A DNA stretch of 64,000 nt from positions 1-64,000 of the forward strand of contig NZ_CP094669.1 of assembly GCF_022827545.1 (NCBI RefSeq), read 5' to 3'. Position numbers and translations under genes: made by a program. This DNA comes from Hymenobacter tibetensis (lineage in GTDB: Bacteria > Bacteroidota > Bacteroidia > Cytophagales > Hymenobacteraceae). The notes under the pieces are model-generated. The model searched no databases, was not told the DNA's origin, and worked only from the letters and a program-made list of their open reading frames with translations. Shown in pieces: positions 34,579-42,564 of the stretch; position 1 is the first letter of the stretch, and the number at the start of each line of letters is the position of its first letter.

Positions 34579-35277
34579 ATGTATTACAACTCGAGTCCTA
34601 TTTACTTTATCGTCATTCTGGCGATGCTGGCTAGCTGGTTCATTCAGTGGCGCCTGCGCAGTAAGTTCACCAAGTACTCCCAAATTGGGTTGCAGTCCAA
34701 CCTGTCGGGCAAGCAGATTGCCGAGCTTATGCTGGCCGACCACGGTATCACCGACGTGCGCGTGATTAGCACGGAAGGCCGCCTGACCGACCACTACAAC
34801 CCAGCCGATAAAACGGTAAACCTAAGCGAGGAAGTGTATGCCGAGCGGAGCGCTTCGGCGGCGGCTGTAGCTGCCCACGAATGCGGCCACGCAGTGCAAC
34901 ATGCCACTGCCTACTCGGCCCTGCAATTTCGTTCGGCTATGGTGCCAGCGTTGAGTAACGTGTCGCGCTTTATGCCCTGGATTCTGCTAGCGGGTGTGCT
35001 GATGATCAAGACGACGCTGATTCCCTTGGGCGTAGGTATCGTGCTGTTCTCGCTGACTACTATCTTCTCGTTCGTGACCTTGCCAGTGGAGTTTGATGCC
35101 TCCAACCGGGCACTGGCTTGGATTGATAAGCGGGGGATTGTGACCCCACAAGAACACGCTATGGCCAAAGATGCTCTCTGGTGGGCCGCTATGACCTACG
35201 TAGTAGCCGCTATTAGTTCCTTAGCTACGCTGCTATACTACGTCAGTATCTTTATGGGCGGCCGCGACCGTCGCTAG
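34579..35277 (+). CDS. membrane zinc metallopeptidase (YugP family)
   Basis: A 232-residue membrane protein. A first span at about 6-24 is followed by a soluble part with the zinc motif HECGH near residue 103 (AAVAAHECGHAVQHATAYS) and the preceding STEGRLTDHYNPADKTVNLSEEVY block of this family. Two or three more spans follow (LLAGVLMIKTTLIPLGVGIVLFSL and TYVVAAISSLATLLYYVSIF). The third zinc ligand is likely the E/D in LPVEFDASNRAL. YugP-type proteins are uncharacterised membrane proteases. Confidence 0.88.
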   Translation: MYYNSSPIYFIVILAMLASWFIQWRLRSKFTKYSQIGLQSNLSGKQIAELMLADHGITDVRVISTEGRLTDHYNPADKTVNLSEEVYAERSASAAAVAAHECGHAVQHATAYSALQFRSAMVPALSNVSRFMPWILLAGVLMIKTTLIPLGVGIVLFSLTTIFSFVTLPVEFDASNRALAWIDKRGIVTPQEHAMAKDALWWAAMTYVVAAISSLATLLYYVSIFMGGRDRR

Positions 35278-35324
35278 AGTGCGCCGTGCAGAATACGGAT
35301 GTCCTTGTGATTGAATAGCTCAAC

Positions 35325-35364
35325 AAGCCGCCGCTTTACATCGTGAAGTGGCGGCTTTGTTTAT
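35325..35364 (+). terminator. terminator after the zinc peptidase gene
   Basis: A 12-bp stem with one G-T pair (35325-35336 with 35346-35357, AAGCCGCCGCTT/AAGTGGCGGCTT) and a 9-base loop is followed by TGTTTATT. Confidence 0.75.
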
Positions 35365-35546
35365 TGAGCAAAATAATGTGCTAGTAAAACTCTAAAGGCG
35401 CATAACGGCTTTGCAGAGTAGATGCCACGCCAAGTCAATCTGAATAAAGAAATACCTCCCACCGTTTTGTGCTGTATGCAGCGTAAATTAGTGGCAAAAC
35501 TCCCACAATTATCTCTCACCTCAGGCCTTCTGGCCATCCCCATCCC

Positions 35547-36707
35547 ATGCTGACCACCACCCAATCGTCTATTTTTCAACTTACTGAAGAGCAACTTGCC
35601 GTGCAAGCGGCCGCCCGCGACTTTGCTCAGTCTGAACTTTGGGACGGCGTAATTGAGCGCGACGAACACCAGAAGTTTCCCGCTGCCCAAATCAAGAAGA
35701 TGGGGGAGCTAGGCTTCATGGGCATGATGGTGAGCCCGGAGTACGGCGGCGGCGGCATGGACACCGTGAGCTATGTATTAGCCATGGAGGAAATATCGAA
35801 AGTAGATGCTTCGTGCTCCGTTATTATGTCGGTTAACAACTCCTTGGTGTGTTGGGGGCTAGAAAAATACGGTACCGAAGAGCAGAAGCAGAAATACTTG
35901 CCGCGCTTGTGCAATGGCGAAATCATTGGGGCCTTTGCCTTGTCGGAGCCCGAGGCTGGTTCTGACGCCACCAGCCAGCGTACCACTGCCGAAGACAAAG
36001 GTGACTACTACCTGCTGAACGGCACCAAGAACTGGATTACTAATGGCACCACGGCTTCAGTGTATCTGGTTATTGCGCAAACCAACCCGGAGTTGAAGCA
36101 CCGCGGTATCAACGTGCTGATTGTAGACAAAGACTCGCCGGGTTTCGTGACAGGCCCTAAGGAGAACAAGCTTGGCATCCGTGGCTCCGATACGTGCTCG
36201 TTGATGTTCAACGACGTGAAAGTGCCCAAGGAAAACCGCATTGGAGAAGACGGCTTCGGCTTCAAGTTCGCTATGCAGGTGCTGGCCGGCGGCCGGATTG
36301 GCATTGCCGCGCAGGCCTTGGGTATTGCTTCAGGTGCTTACGAACTATCGTTGAAGTACGCCAAGGAGCGTAAGGCGTTCGGGGTGCCCATCTCGCAGCA
36401 CCAGGCTATTCAATTCAAGTTGGCAGACATGGCAACCAATATTGATGCCGCTCGCTTACTGTGCTTGCAGGCTGCTTTCGATAAGGATGCCCACCAAGAT
36501 TATGCTAAGTCTGGGGCAATGGCTAAGCTGTTTGCGTCCAAAGTAGCTATGGATACAGCTGTAGAAGCAGTGCAAGTGCACGGGGGCTATGGATTTGTAA
36601 AAGAGTACCATGTGGAGCGCATGATGCGCGACGCAAAAATCACGCAGATCTACGAAGGAACTTCTGAAATCCAGAAAATTGTAATCTCGCGGGAAATATT
36701 AAAATAA
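35547..36707 (+). CDS. acyl-CoA dehydrogenase (short-chain type)
   Basis: An FAD enzyme that oxidises acyl-CoA to enoyl-CoA and passes electrons to ETF. The 386-residue length is typical. Motifs: ALSEPEAGSDATSQRTTA binding FAD, NGTKNWITNG, the KERKAFGVPISQHQAIQFKLADM block, VQVHGGYGFVKEYHVERMMRDAK, and QIYEGTSEIQKIVISREIL with the catalytic Glu in the short-chain position. It resembles butyryl-CoA dehydrogenase. No ETF or thiolase gene lies alongside; it is a single-gene unit between terminators. Confidence 0.94.
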   Translation: MLTTTQSSIFQLTEEQLAVQAAARDFAQSELWDGVIERDEHQKFPAAQIKKMGELGFMGMMVSPEYGGGGMDTVSYVLAMEEISKVDASCSVIMSVNNSLVCWGLEKYGTEEQKQKYLPRLCNGEIIGAFALSEPEAGSDATSQRTTAEDKGDYYLLNGTKNWITNGTTASVYLVIAQTNPELKHRGINVLIVDKDSPGFVTGPKENKLGIRGSDTCSLMFNDVKVPKENRIGEDGFGFKFAMQVLAGGRIGIAAQALGIASGAYELSLKYAKERKAFGVPISQHQAIQFKLADMATNIDAARLLCLQAAFDKDAHQDYAKSGAMAKLFASKVAMDTAVEAVQVHGGYGFVKEYHVERMMRDAKITQIYEGTSEIQKIVISREILK

Positions 36708-36740
36708 CGGCGAATAGTTTAAAAGTGAGAATTGTTGCAC

Positions 36741-36777
36741 AAAACCCAGCTATTATTTAGCTGGGTTTTCGTTTTTG
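36741..36777 (+). terminator. rho-independent terminator
   Basis: A 12-bp perfect stem (AAAACCCAGCTA at 36741-36752, TAGCTGGGTTTT at 36758-36769) with a 5-base loop and a T-rich tail. It ends the acyl-CoA dehydrogenase transcript. Confidence 0.9.
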
Positions 36778-36862
36778 TGAATTTTTATATCTTATTTTGC
36801 ATTACATTAGCCCGGCCGACCCGTGTACCAGGATAATCATAGAACACAACCACCCATAGAAG

Positions 36863-37786
36863 ATGGAAGATTATAATAAAGTGATAGAGTCGCTAGGTGT
36901 GCGATACATCAAAGCGAAAAACTTGGTGTTGCAGCAGCCCTTCACGGTGCGCAACAACTATGATGTTGGCAACAATCTAATCTTGTTGCACAAGGGACGT
37001 ATTACCTTTGGTGATGAGGAGCAGGTAGTGGAGGAAGGCGAAATGCTCTTCATTCCTGGTGGTCGCGCTACCAAGGTGAACTACGGCGAGTCGGCGGGAA
37101 AGGTCATCACCAACGATGACATGATCAGCAACAAAGACAAGTTCTTCCACTCCAACACCGACCTGGATTTGATCGGGGATGCCGAAGAAAGTCACTCGTT
37201 TGTGAGCTTCGAGGCCAAGGTGTTCGACTCTGTGAACTTCTTCTCGTCGCTGGACGTGCCGGCGTTCTTGATTTCCAACAACTCAAAGCTGGCTAACCTC
37301 ATCATTAAGGTAGTAGAGGAAAGCTTGCAGGAGTTGCCCGGCCGGGAGCGTCTTATCACCATCTACACCGAGAACATTGTGGTGGAGATTGTGCGCTATA
37401 TCCTGAAGAACAAGATGTTCGTGGAGCAGCTAGCTACTAACAGCACTTACTTCAAGGACCCACGCCTCATTGACTTGTTCAACTACATCAAGGAGAACAT
37501 TGGTGGCGACCTGTCCAACAAAGTTCTGAGCAACGTAGCCAACGTGAGCGAGGACTATGTAGGCCAGTACTTCAAAATGCTGACCGGTATCAACCCGCAG
37601 GACTACATCGAGTACCAGCGTATGGAGCGTGCTGTATTCTTGCTGCGTACCACCAAGAAGAGCATCCGCGACATCGGCAAAGAAGTGGGTTACAAAGACA
37701 CGGCATACTTCTGCCGCCGCTTCAAGATGATGTTTGGTATTCCAGCCGGCAAAATGCGCCGTCGGGAATCTGCTATGAACATCTAG
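36863..37786 (+). CDS. AraC-family transcriptional regulator with cupin-like sensor
   Basis: A 307-residue protein. The N-terminal part, about 20-95, is beta-rich with the cupin-like pattern ILLHKGRITFGDEEQVVEEGEMLFIPGG. A middle helical part follows. The C-terminal region at about 200-300 carries two helix-turn-helix units: SNKVLSNVANVSEDYVGQYFK and the AraC signature KSIRDIGKEVGYKDTAYFCRRFKMMFG. The Lys/Arg-rich end MRRRESAMNI is probably disordered. The gene is a single unit with terminators on both sides, so its targets are not clear from context. Ligand unknown. Confidence 0.9.
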   Translation: MEDYNKVIESLGVRYIKAKNLVLQQPFTVRNNYDVGNNLILLHKGRITFGDEEQVVEEGEMLFIPGGRATKVNYGESAGKVITNDDMISNKDKFFHSNTDLDLIGDAEESHSFVSFEAKVFDSVNFFSSLDVPAFLISNNSKLANLIIKVVEESLQELPGRERLITIYTENIVVEIVRYILKNKMFVEQLATNSTYFKDPRLIDLFNYIKENIGGDLSNKVLSNVANVSEDYVGQYFKMLTGINPQDYIEYQRMERAVFLLRTTKKSIRDIGKEVGYKDTAYFCRRFKMMFGIPAGKMRRRESAMNI

Positions 37787-37828
37787 TGTAACCTAGATTC
37801 AAGCTTGTACCGCAGGGTTTCAAACGCA

Positions 37829-37868
37829 AAGGCCCCGCGTTGCTTCGGCAGCGCGGGGCCTTGTTGTG
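37829..37868 (+). terminator. strong terminator with TTCG loop
   Basis: An 11-bp stem, AAGGCCCCGCG at 37829-37839 with 37852-37862, extends inward by TGC/GCA onto a TTCG tetraloop, and T-rich sequence follows. It lies between the convergent AraC and GGGPS genes and may serve both. Confidence 0.9.
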
Positions 37869-37901
37869 TCTGGCGTAAGGCGAATTGTTGCGCATGGTGG
37901 G

Positions 37902-38678
37902 TTAAGCCACATCCACGTTGTTGAAGCTTTGCACCACTTGCGATACGTGTTCTAAAAACCCTGGCTCTTTCTCTATGTGGTTGCCTACCACAATAACGTC
38001 GGCCCCAGCAGAAAGAGCCGCGTGGGCTTTATCAACCGTGTTAATGCCACCACCAACAATCAGGGGCAACTCCACGGCTTGGCGCACAGCCTGAACCATA
38101 GCCGACGACACGGGGTAAAGCGCACCACTACCACCATCGAGGTAAATCAAACGCAGACCGAGTAGCTCACCTGCCATAGCGGTGCAGGCCGCAATAGTGG
38201 GCTTGTCGTAGGGCAGAGGAGTGGTGCCGCTCATGTAGCTAGCAGTGGTTTGCCTGCCCGTGTCAACGAGCATGTAGCCGGTGGGTAATACCTGCAAATT
38301 GCTCTGGCGCAACAAAGGCGCCGCAAGTACATGTTGCCCAATCAAGAACTCTGGGTTGCGTCCCGAAATCAAGGAAAGCAGCAGAATACCATCGGCTTGC
38401 GCATCGAGGTGCAAACTGTGGCTTGGAAAAAGCAAAACGGGTACGGCTGATTGGCTCTTCAATAAACGAATGAGGGCAGCCTGGTGAGAACTCATCACCA
38501 AACTGCCACCCACAAAAAAGTAATCAACGGTATGTTGTGTACTTAGCTCTAAAATCCGCTGACAGCTAGTTTCATCCAGATTATCAGGGTCAAGGAGCAC
38601 AGCCAACGACTTGTGGCCGAGCTTATAGCGTTTAGTTAGAGCGTCATAGAGGCTGGTGAGGCGCATTCGCGTCGTCAT
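37902..38678 (-). CDS. geranylgeranylglyceryl/heptaprenylglyceryl phosphate synthase family enzyme
   Basis: Enzymes of this family attach a polyprenyl chain to glycerol-1-phosphate by an ether bond. They are best known from archaeal lipid synthesis but also occur in Bacteroidota and, as PcrB, in Firmicutes. From the ATG at 38678 the protein is 258 residues. The TIM-barrel motifs are all present: LAVLLDPDN, FVGGS, FPSHSLHLDAQADGILLLSLISGRNPEFLIGQH, PTGYMLVDTG, IYLDGGSGA and IVGGGINTVDKA for phosphate binding. The start overlaps the upstream gene by about 35 bases; the ATG at 38666 is an alternative. Chain length and product cannot be told here. Confidence 0.9.
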   Translation of the reverse strand: MTTRMRLTSLYDALTKRYKLGHKSLAVLLDPDNLDETSCQRILELSTQHTVDYFFVGGSLVMSSHQAALIRLLKSQSAVPVLLFPSHSLHLDAQADGILLLSLISGRNPEFLIGQHVLAAPLLRQSNLQVLPTGYMLVDTGRQTTASYMSGTTPLPYDKPTIAACTAMAGELLGLRLIYLDGGSGALYPVSSAMVQAVRQAVELPLIVGGGINTVDKAHAALSAGADVIVVGNHIEKEPGFLEHVSQVVQSFNNVDVA

Positions 38679-39408
38679 CGTGAAAGGTAAAGTCGATGTC
38701 CCGGGTTTCCGGCTCCCGAGTAGGAGTGTCCGCAAGGTCGGGATTTTTGAACATCGGCAGATACTCTCCCATTTTTTTAGCTACCACTGCCATCAGCACG
38801 GCCGTTGCTTGTGCCACCAGCATCTTGCCCGTATCCGACTGCAAGAACGAGCGGAAAGTATCGGCTACAATAGAAGAAGCGCCTTCTGAGTGGTCGTCCT
38901 CCTCGTAATAATGCGGCCGCGAGTGTACCGCTGGTATAGAACGAGGGGAGTCGAACTCCAGGGGCCGAAATGGGTCGGAATCAAGGTCAGCTGTTTCCGT
39001 GTGGTAGACATCTGGGGCAATGTGAGCACGTTCCGAGGCAGGTGCTTGGTGGCCCCGGTCGGCATGGTGGCCTCTGCTACCAAAGCCTAAGTCGTCGTTA
39101 ACTGCTAGATCAGCGCCAGGAGCACCTTTGCGCAGCGCGCGGGCCGAGCGTTGGGTGCGCGGGCCGCTGCTTAGCTCACGCTCATGCTTGGGCTTATATT
39201 TCTTGTATTTCTTGGGGCCACTAAACACCTTGGAAATCAGCCAGACTCCACTTAATACACCCGCGCCAATAGCAACGTACTTGCTTATTTGCTGGGTCTT
39301 TACTTTAATTTCTTCTACCTCACCCATGAGGGCGCGTTCGTATTCCAGCTTCTGGCGTTCCAGAAACTCTTTCTCGTCTTCAAACAAGGGGTTGGTTGGT
39401 TCGGCCAT
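38644..39408 (-). CDS. membrane protein of unknown function, His/Asp-rich
   Basis: A 254-residue protein. An N-terminal charged helix (about 10-40) is followed by one span at about 44-63 (YVAIGAGVLSGVWLISKVFS), a basic stretch KKYKKYKPKHE, and a long low-complexity part rich in His, Asp and Pro. A final hydrophobic helix near 195-215 (MLVAQATAVLMAVVAKKMGEYL) may be a second membrane contact. I do not recognise a family. It lies 6 bases after the holin-like gene and overlaps the GGGPS gene, so the three form one transcript. Confidence 0.68.
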   Translation of the reverse strand: MAEPTNPLFEDEKEFLERQKLEYERALMGEVEEIKVKTQQISKYVAIGAGVLSGVWLISKVFSGPKKYKKYKPKHERELSSGPRTQRSARALRKGAPGADLAVNDDLGFGSRGHHADRGHQAPASERAHIAPDVYHTETADLDSDPFRPLEFDSPRSIPAVHSRPHYYEEDDHSEGASSIVADTFRSFLQSDTGKMLVAQATAVLMAVVAKKMGEYLPMFKNPDLADTPTREPETRDIDFTFHDDDANAPHQPL

Positions 39409-39414
39409 GTTGAG

Positions 39415-39801
39415 TTAGGCTTGACGTTTGTCGGATTTGTAAATCGTGTTGTTGAGCAACTTGTCGGCCAAGCCTTGGAACAGCTTTTTATCGACGCCCA
39501 CCACAAAAATGATGAGTAGCACCAGATAGAAAGCTGCTACAATACCAAAGCCCCAAAAGGGACTGTCCAGTACATCGTTGAGCAACAAGGCTACAAACAA
39601 ATTCAAGAAGATGAAAAACAGCAGGCCGATAGCCGCCAGCGATACGCCGTGGACTGTGCCTACAAAAGCCGATTTCACCTTTTCCTGCGTTTCCAACCGC
39701 ACCAAATCAATGCGCGTATCGAGGTAGCCTTTCAGGTTGCCGATGATGTTATCGGTGCGTGGCGTTTTAGTTGAGTCGTCTTCGTCGTTGAAAAGGCTCA
39801 T
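39415..39801 (-). CDS. phage-holin-superfamily-III-like membrane protein
   Basis: A 128-residue protein with a soluble head (IIGNLKGYLDTRIDLVRLETQEKVKSA), two membrane spans at about 53-75 and 82-103 (LAAIGLLFFIFLNLFVALLLN; WGFGIVAAFYLVLLIIFVVGV) and a short tail. This is the pattern of PF07332-type 'holin-X' proteins, widespread chromosomal proteins that are not phage lysis holins as far as known. It is the first gene of a three-gene minus-strand unit. There are no phage genes nearby. Confidence 0.8.
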   Translation of the reverse strand: MSLFNDEDDSTKTPRTDNIIGNLKGYLDTRIDLVRLETQEKVKSAFVGTVHGVSLAAIGLLFFIFLNLFVALLLNDVLDSPFWGFGIVAAFYLVLLIIFVVGVDKKLFQGLADKLLNNTIYKSDKRQA

Positions 39802-39923
39802 ATGAAGGAGAAGATTTGCGGAAAATCATGTTACCAAAGCAGGTCCTGAAAACAGCGGCCATAACCAAGTTTTCAGATAGCACATTCATACGGGAAAGGC
39901 GGCTTCTTGTCTGAATTCTGCCG

Positions 39924-39931
39924 TACTTTTA
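39924..39931 (+). promoter_or_regulatory. possible -7 box (TACTTTTA) for the J-domain gene
   Basis: Seven of eight positions match TAnnTTTG. It lies 18 bases before the TTG start at 39949 and therefore argues for that start over the TTG at 39907. Confidence 0.35.
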
Positions 39932-39948
39932 CCTACTACCATCATCCC

Positions 39949-41088
39949 TTGAGTCAGAATCACTACCACGTACTCGGGGTTTCGGCTACCGCCGCTGCCC
40001 ACGATATAAAGCTAGCCTACAAGCGGTTAGCCGTGCAGCTGCACCCTGATAAGCACGGCGGCAACCCTATATATGAGGAGCGGTTTAAGGCAGTGGCGGT
40101 GGCCTATCAGATCTTAAACGACCCCGCTCGCCGCGCCGCTTATGACCAGCAACTACGGCAAATAGAGCAACGCGCAGCCGAAGCGCGTCGGCAACAAGAG
40201 TACCGAGTGCAGGGCCAGCATGTGTACGGAGTGCCCATGCCCCCGCCCGCCCCGCTGCGCACCCGGCCGCCTGCTGGCTCAGCGGAAAGGCACTACCGCT
40301 CCATCCCGAAACAACGCAAGTTTACGCGCCGCGACTACGTGCTTACGTTTAGCGTAATGGCGGGCATCCTCTTCTTTTTCCTGCTGGTAAAACTGGTCAT
40401 GGACCACGTAACGGCCGTGAGCAATTATGAAGATGGGTTGGCCGCCTACAAGAACCGCAAGTGGGAAACCGCCATTGGCTACTTCACAGAAGCGCTGCAC
40501 TTCAAGCCAGAATATAAAGAAGCGCTAAAAAGGAGAGCTGAAATCGAGCAGCTCGTAAACCACAACTACCGCAGTGCCAGTGCCGACTATACTGCCGCGT
40601 TGCGCGAAACCAGCCGGCGCACCGAGAAAGCAACGCTGCTGTACCGGTTGGCGCAGTGCCAAGTGCAGCTGGGCCAGGTAGCAAGCGCTGAGCGTAATCT
40701 AACCCAAGCCCTGACGCTGGATTCGTTGCAAACCGGCGCGTGGCTGGCTCGGGGCGAGGTGCGGCTATTCGAGCAACGGCGCTTTCCCGGCGCTGTACGT
40801 GACTTCACCACAGGGTTGCGTTTGCGGTCCATGATGGGCCGCTCGGTACCGGTGAAATATCTCACGTACCGTGGGTTGGCGTATTATAAGATGCAGGACC
40901 TGACTCTAGCTCGTCAAGACTACCGGCAAGTGCTGGAAACGAACCCCAGCAACGGGCAGGTCCATTTCCTGTTAGGACGAGTGGCGCAGCAAGAAGGAAA
41001 CGACCCCGCGGCCTGCGAGTTCTTCCGCCGAGCCGTCCTGCTGGGATACTTGTACGCCGATGAAGCCCGCCAGCAAAATTGCCCCTAG
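39949..41088 (+). CDS. J-domain protein with membrane span and TPR repeats
   Basis: A 379-residue protein read from the TTG at 39949 (SQNHYHVLGVSATAAAHDIK). Residues 4-70 are a J domain with the HPD motif (VQLHPDKHGG), the part that stimulates Hsp70. A Pro-rich linker leads to one membrane span at about 133-152 (VLTFSVMAGILFFFLLVKLV). About six TPR-type repeats fill the C-terminus (SNYEDGLAAYKNRKWETAIGYFTEAL; YLTYRGLAYYKMQDLTLARQDYRQVL). The span puts the J domain in the cytoplasm and the TPRs in the periplasm or the reverse. The orientation is not obvious from the flanking charges, though many Lys/Arg precede the span, which favours a cytoplasmic J domain. Confidence 0.8.
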   Translation: MSQNHYHVLGVSATAAAHDIKLAYKRLAVQLHPDKHGGNPIYEERFKAVAVAYQILNDPARRAAYDQQLRQIEQRAAEARRQQEYRVQGQHVYGVPMPPPAPLRTRPPAGSAERHYRSIPKQRKFTRRDYVLTFSVMAGILFFFLLVKLVMDHVTAVSNYEDGLAAYKNRKWETAIGYFTEALHFKPEYKEALKRRAEIEQLVNHNYRSASADYTAALRETSRRTEKATLLYRLAQCQVQLGQVASAERNLTQALTLDSLQTGAWLARGEVRLFEQRRFPGAVRDFTTGLRLRSMMGRSVPVKYLTYRGLAYYKMQDLTLARQDYRQVLETNPSNGQVHFLLGRVAQQEGNDPAACEFFRRAVLLGYLYADEARQQNCP

Positions 41089-41157
41089 GCAGTTCTACAC
41101 TCTTAGGGCAAGGATTTCCTGTACAACCGCAAGCAGCCAGCGTAGGAGCAACAAAAT

Positions 41158-41190
41158 AAAAGCGCTTTCCCGGTAAGGGAAAGCGCTTTT
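41158..41190. terminator. bidirectional terminator
   Basis: A 14-bp perfect stem (AAAAGCGCTTTCCC at 41158-41171, GGGAAAGCGCTTTT at 41177-41190) with a 5-base loop lies between the convergent J-domain and fasciclin genes. Confidence 0.9.
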
Positions 41191-41247
41191 CATAGATAGT
41201 AAGTGGTAACGATGGTCCAGATCTACCACCCAACGTAGCCGTACCAG

Positions 41248-41820
41248 TTAGGGCATCAACACTTTGTCGATAACGTGAATCACGCCGTTGCTCTGGATAA
41301 CGTCGTAAGTTGAAATAGTAGATACGCCACCTTTCTCGTCAACGAGCACCACGTTCTTTGGGCCGTTCATCATGGCCTTGAGGGTGCCGCCGCTTACGGT
41401 TTTCAACGACGCAGTGCCTTTACCAGCCTTGATGGCCGCCATAATTTTGTCGGCCGTCATGTTGCCGGCTACCACGTGGTAGGTGAGGATTTTGGTGAGG
41501 GTTGCTTTGCTCTCAGGCTTCACCAGTGTTTCAACTGTACCGGCTGGCAGCGCGCTGAAGGCTGCATTGGTGGGAGCGAAAACGGTGAATGGGCCTTTGC
41601 CCTGAAGGGTTTCCACGAGGCCGGCAGCCTTCACGGCAGCTACCAAAGTGGTGTGGTCGGCTGAGTTTACAGCATTTTCCACAATATTCTTATTCGGGTA
41701 CATAGCTTTGCCACCTACCGATACGGTACCGGGCGTCATGGCAGCTTGAGCAGAGGCCGAAGTAGCACTAGCGGCACCCAACAGGGCTATCAGAGCAAAT
41801 GAAAGCAGGTTTTTCTTCAT
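41248..41820 (-). CDS. secreted fasciclin (FAS1) domain protein
   Basis: A 190-residue secreted protein. The signal peptide ends near residue 25 (ATSASAQA). One FAS1 domain covers about 50-188, with the H1 motif [17 protein letters not shown], the central [14 protein letters not shown], and the H2 motif [19 protein letters not shown]1 proteins act in adhesion and matrix binding. The single domain with a short head is typical of Bacteroidota stress- or surface-associated proteins. The gene is isolated, with terminators on both sides. Confidence 0.92.
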   Translation of the reverse strand: MKKNLLSFALIALLGAASATSASAQAAMTPGTVSVGGKAMYPNKNIVENAVNSADHTTLVAAVKAAGLVETLQGKGPFTVFAPTNAAFSALPAGTVETLVKPESKATLTKILTYHVVAGNMTADKIMAAIKAGKGTASLKTVSGGTLKAMMNGPKNVVLVDEKGGVSTISTYDVIQSNGVIHVIDKVLMP

Positions 41821-42061
41821 GGTGAAGTCGAAGGAGGACGTGTGGTGAAGTTATTTGAAGGCATCTACGCCTGAGCTTCGCTCCTTGGATTTATTGCACC
41901 CTAAAAATATTTTATGTGCTCTATTTAGTGAGGAACTTCACTACCATCTGCTTTGCACGGTCGAGTTTGCATTCGGTAGGTGCAGCTCAGCGTTTTATGA
42001 GACAGATACCAGCAACCACACCCAACTAAATGCAGGGTATAACGCATAACTTCTGCAACGC
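41821..42061. other. AT-rich upstream region of the fasciclin gene
   Basis: No gene is supported here. I found no exact TAnnTTYG box on the minus strand, so the fasciclin gene may use an alternative sigma factor. An AT-rich stretch AAAAATATTTTA is at 41903-41914. Confidence 0.4.
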
Positions 42062-42098
42062 AAAACGCCCGACCTGCAACAAGCAGGTCGGGCGTTTT
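42062..42098. terminator. terminator with 16-bp perfect stem
   Basis: AAAACGCCCGACCTGC (42062-42077) pairs with 42083-42098 around the 5-base loop AACAA. It terminates the leftward 90-codon gene just to its right. Confidence 0.9.
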
Positions 42099-42126
42099 CA
42101 AGAGGATAAGAAGCGTAGTTCGGAAG

Positions 42127-42399
42127 CTAGTTTAGCCACACAGTGAGCAGCACTTCAAACCGGTGGGGTGCAAAAGCATTGTAAAAAGGAGCTTCGCCTT
42201 GGAAACCTAATACGTGTACCAAAGCCATGCCTTCGGTGCGCGAATCAACTACCCGCACGGGGTAGAGGCGGTCCTTTTCTGGCCAATCGCCTACGTGGTT
42301 GTAGGGGCGCTGGCTGTCGTCTACGCAACGAGCGTAATCAACAAAGGGAGCGTGCCGAGTGGCTTCGGCGAGGGTCAGGTTGTCTACTTCGTATGCCAT
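42127..42399 (-). CDS. small hypothetical protein
   Basis: A 90-residue protein (AYEVDNLTLAEATRHAPFVDYARCVDDSQRPY...). It has no signal peptide or membrane span and is rich in aromatic and acidic residues. I do not recognise it. It is supported as a real gene by a clean ATG start and by the strong terminator 29 bases behind its stop codon. The final part, PHRFEVLLTVWLN, looks like a beta strand pair. Nothing in the context suggests a role. Confidence 0.52.
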   Translation of the reverse strand: MAYEVDNLTLAEATRHAPFVDYARCVDDSQRPYNHVGDWPEKDRLYPVRVVDSRTEGMALVHVLGFQGEAPFYNAFAPHRFEVLLTVWLN

Positions 42400-42564
42400 A
42401 AGCTCTTTTACAAAAAGCGTCCAGATTTGATTCAGAAGGAGGGCCGAAAAATGACGTTTGACGGCCAGTGCAAGGTTCAGGAATGGGTAATATAAGCGGT
42501 TTGAATTTTCATGCCCAAAGACAGCCTGTTAATTTATTGGTTGGCCCTCGGACAAGCCCATTCT

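Noticed and set aside
39415..39801. Holin-like protein as a sign of a prophage.
   Set aside because: No other phage gene lies nearby; proteins of this superfamily are common chromosomal membrane proteins.
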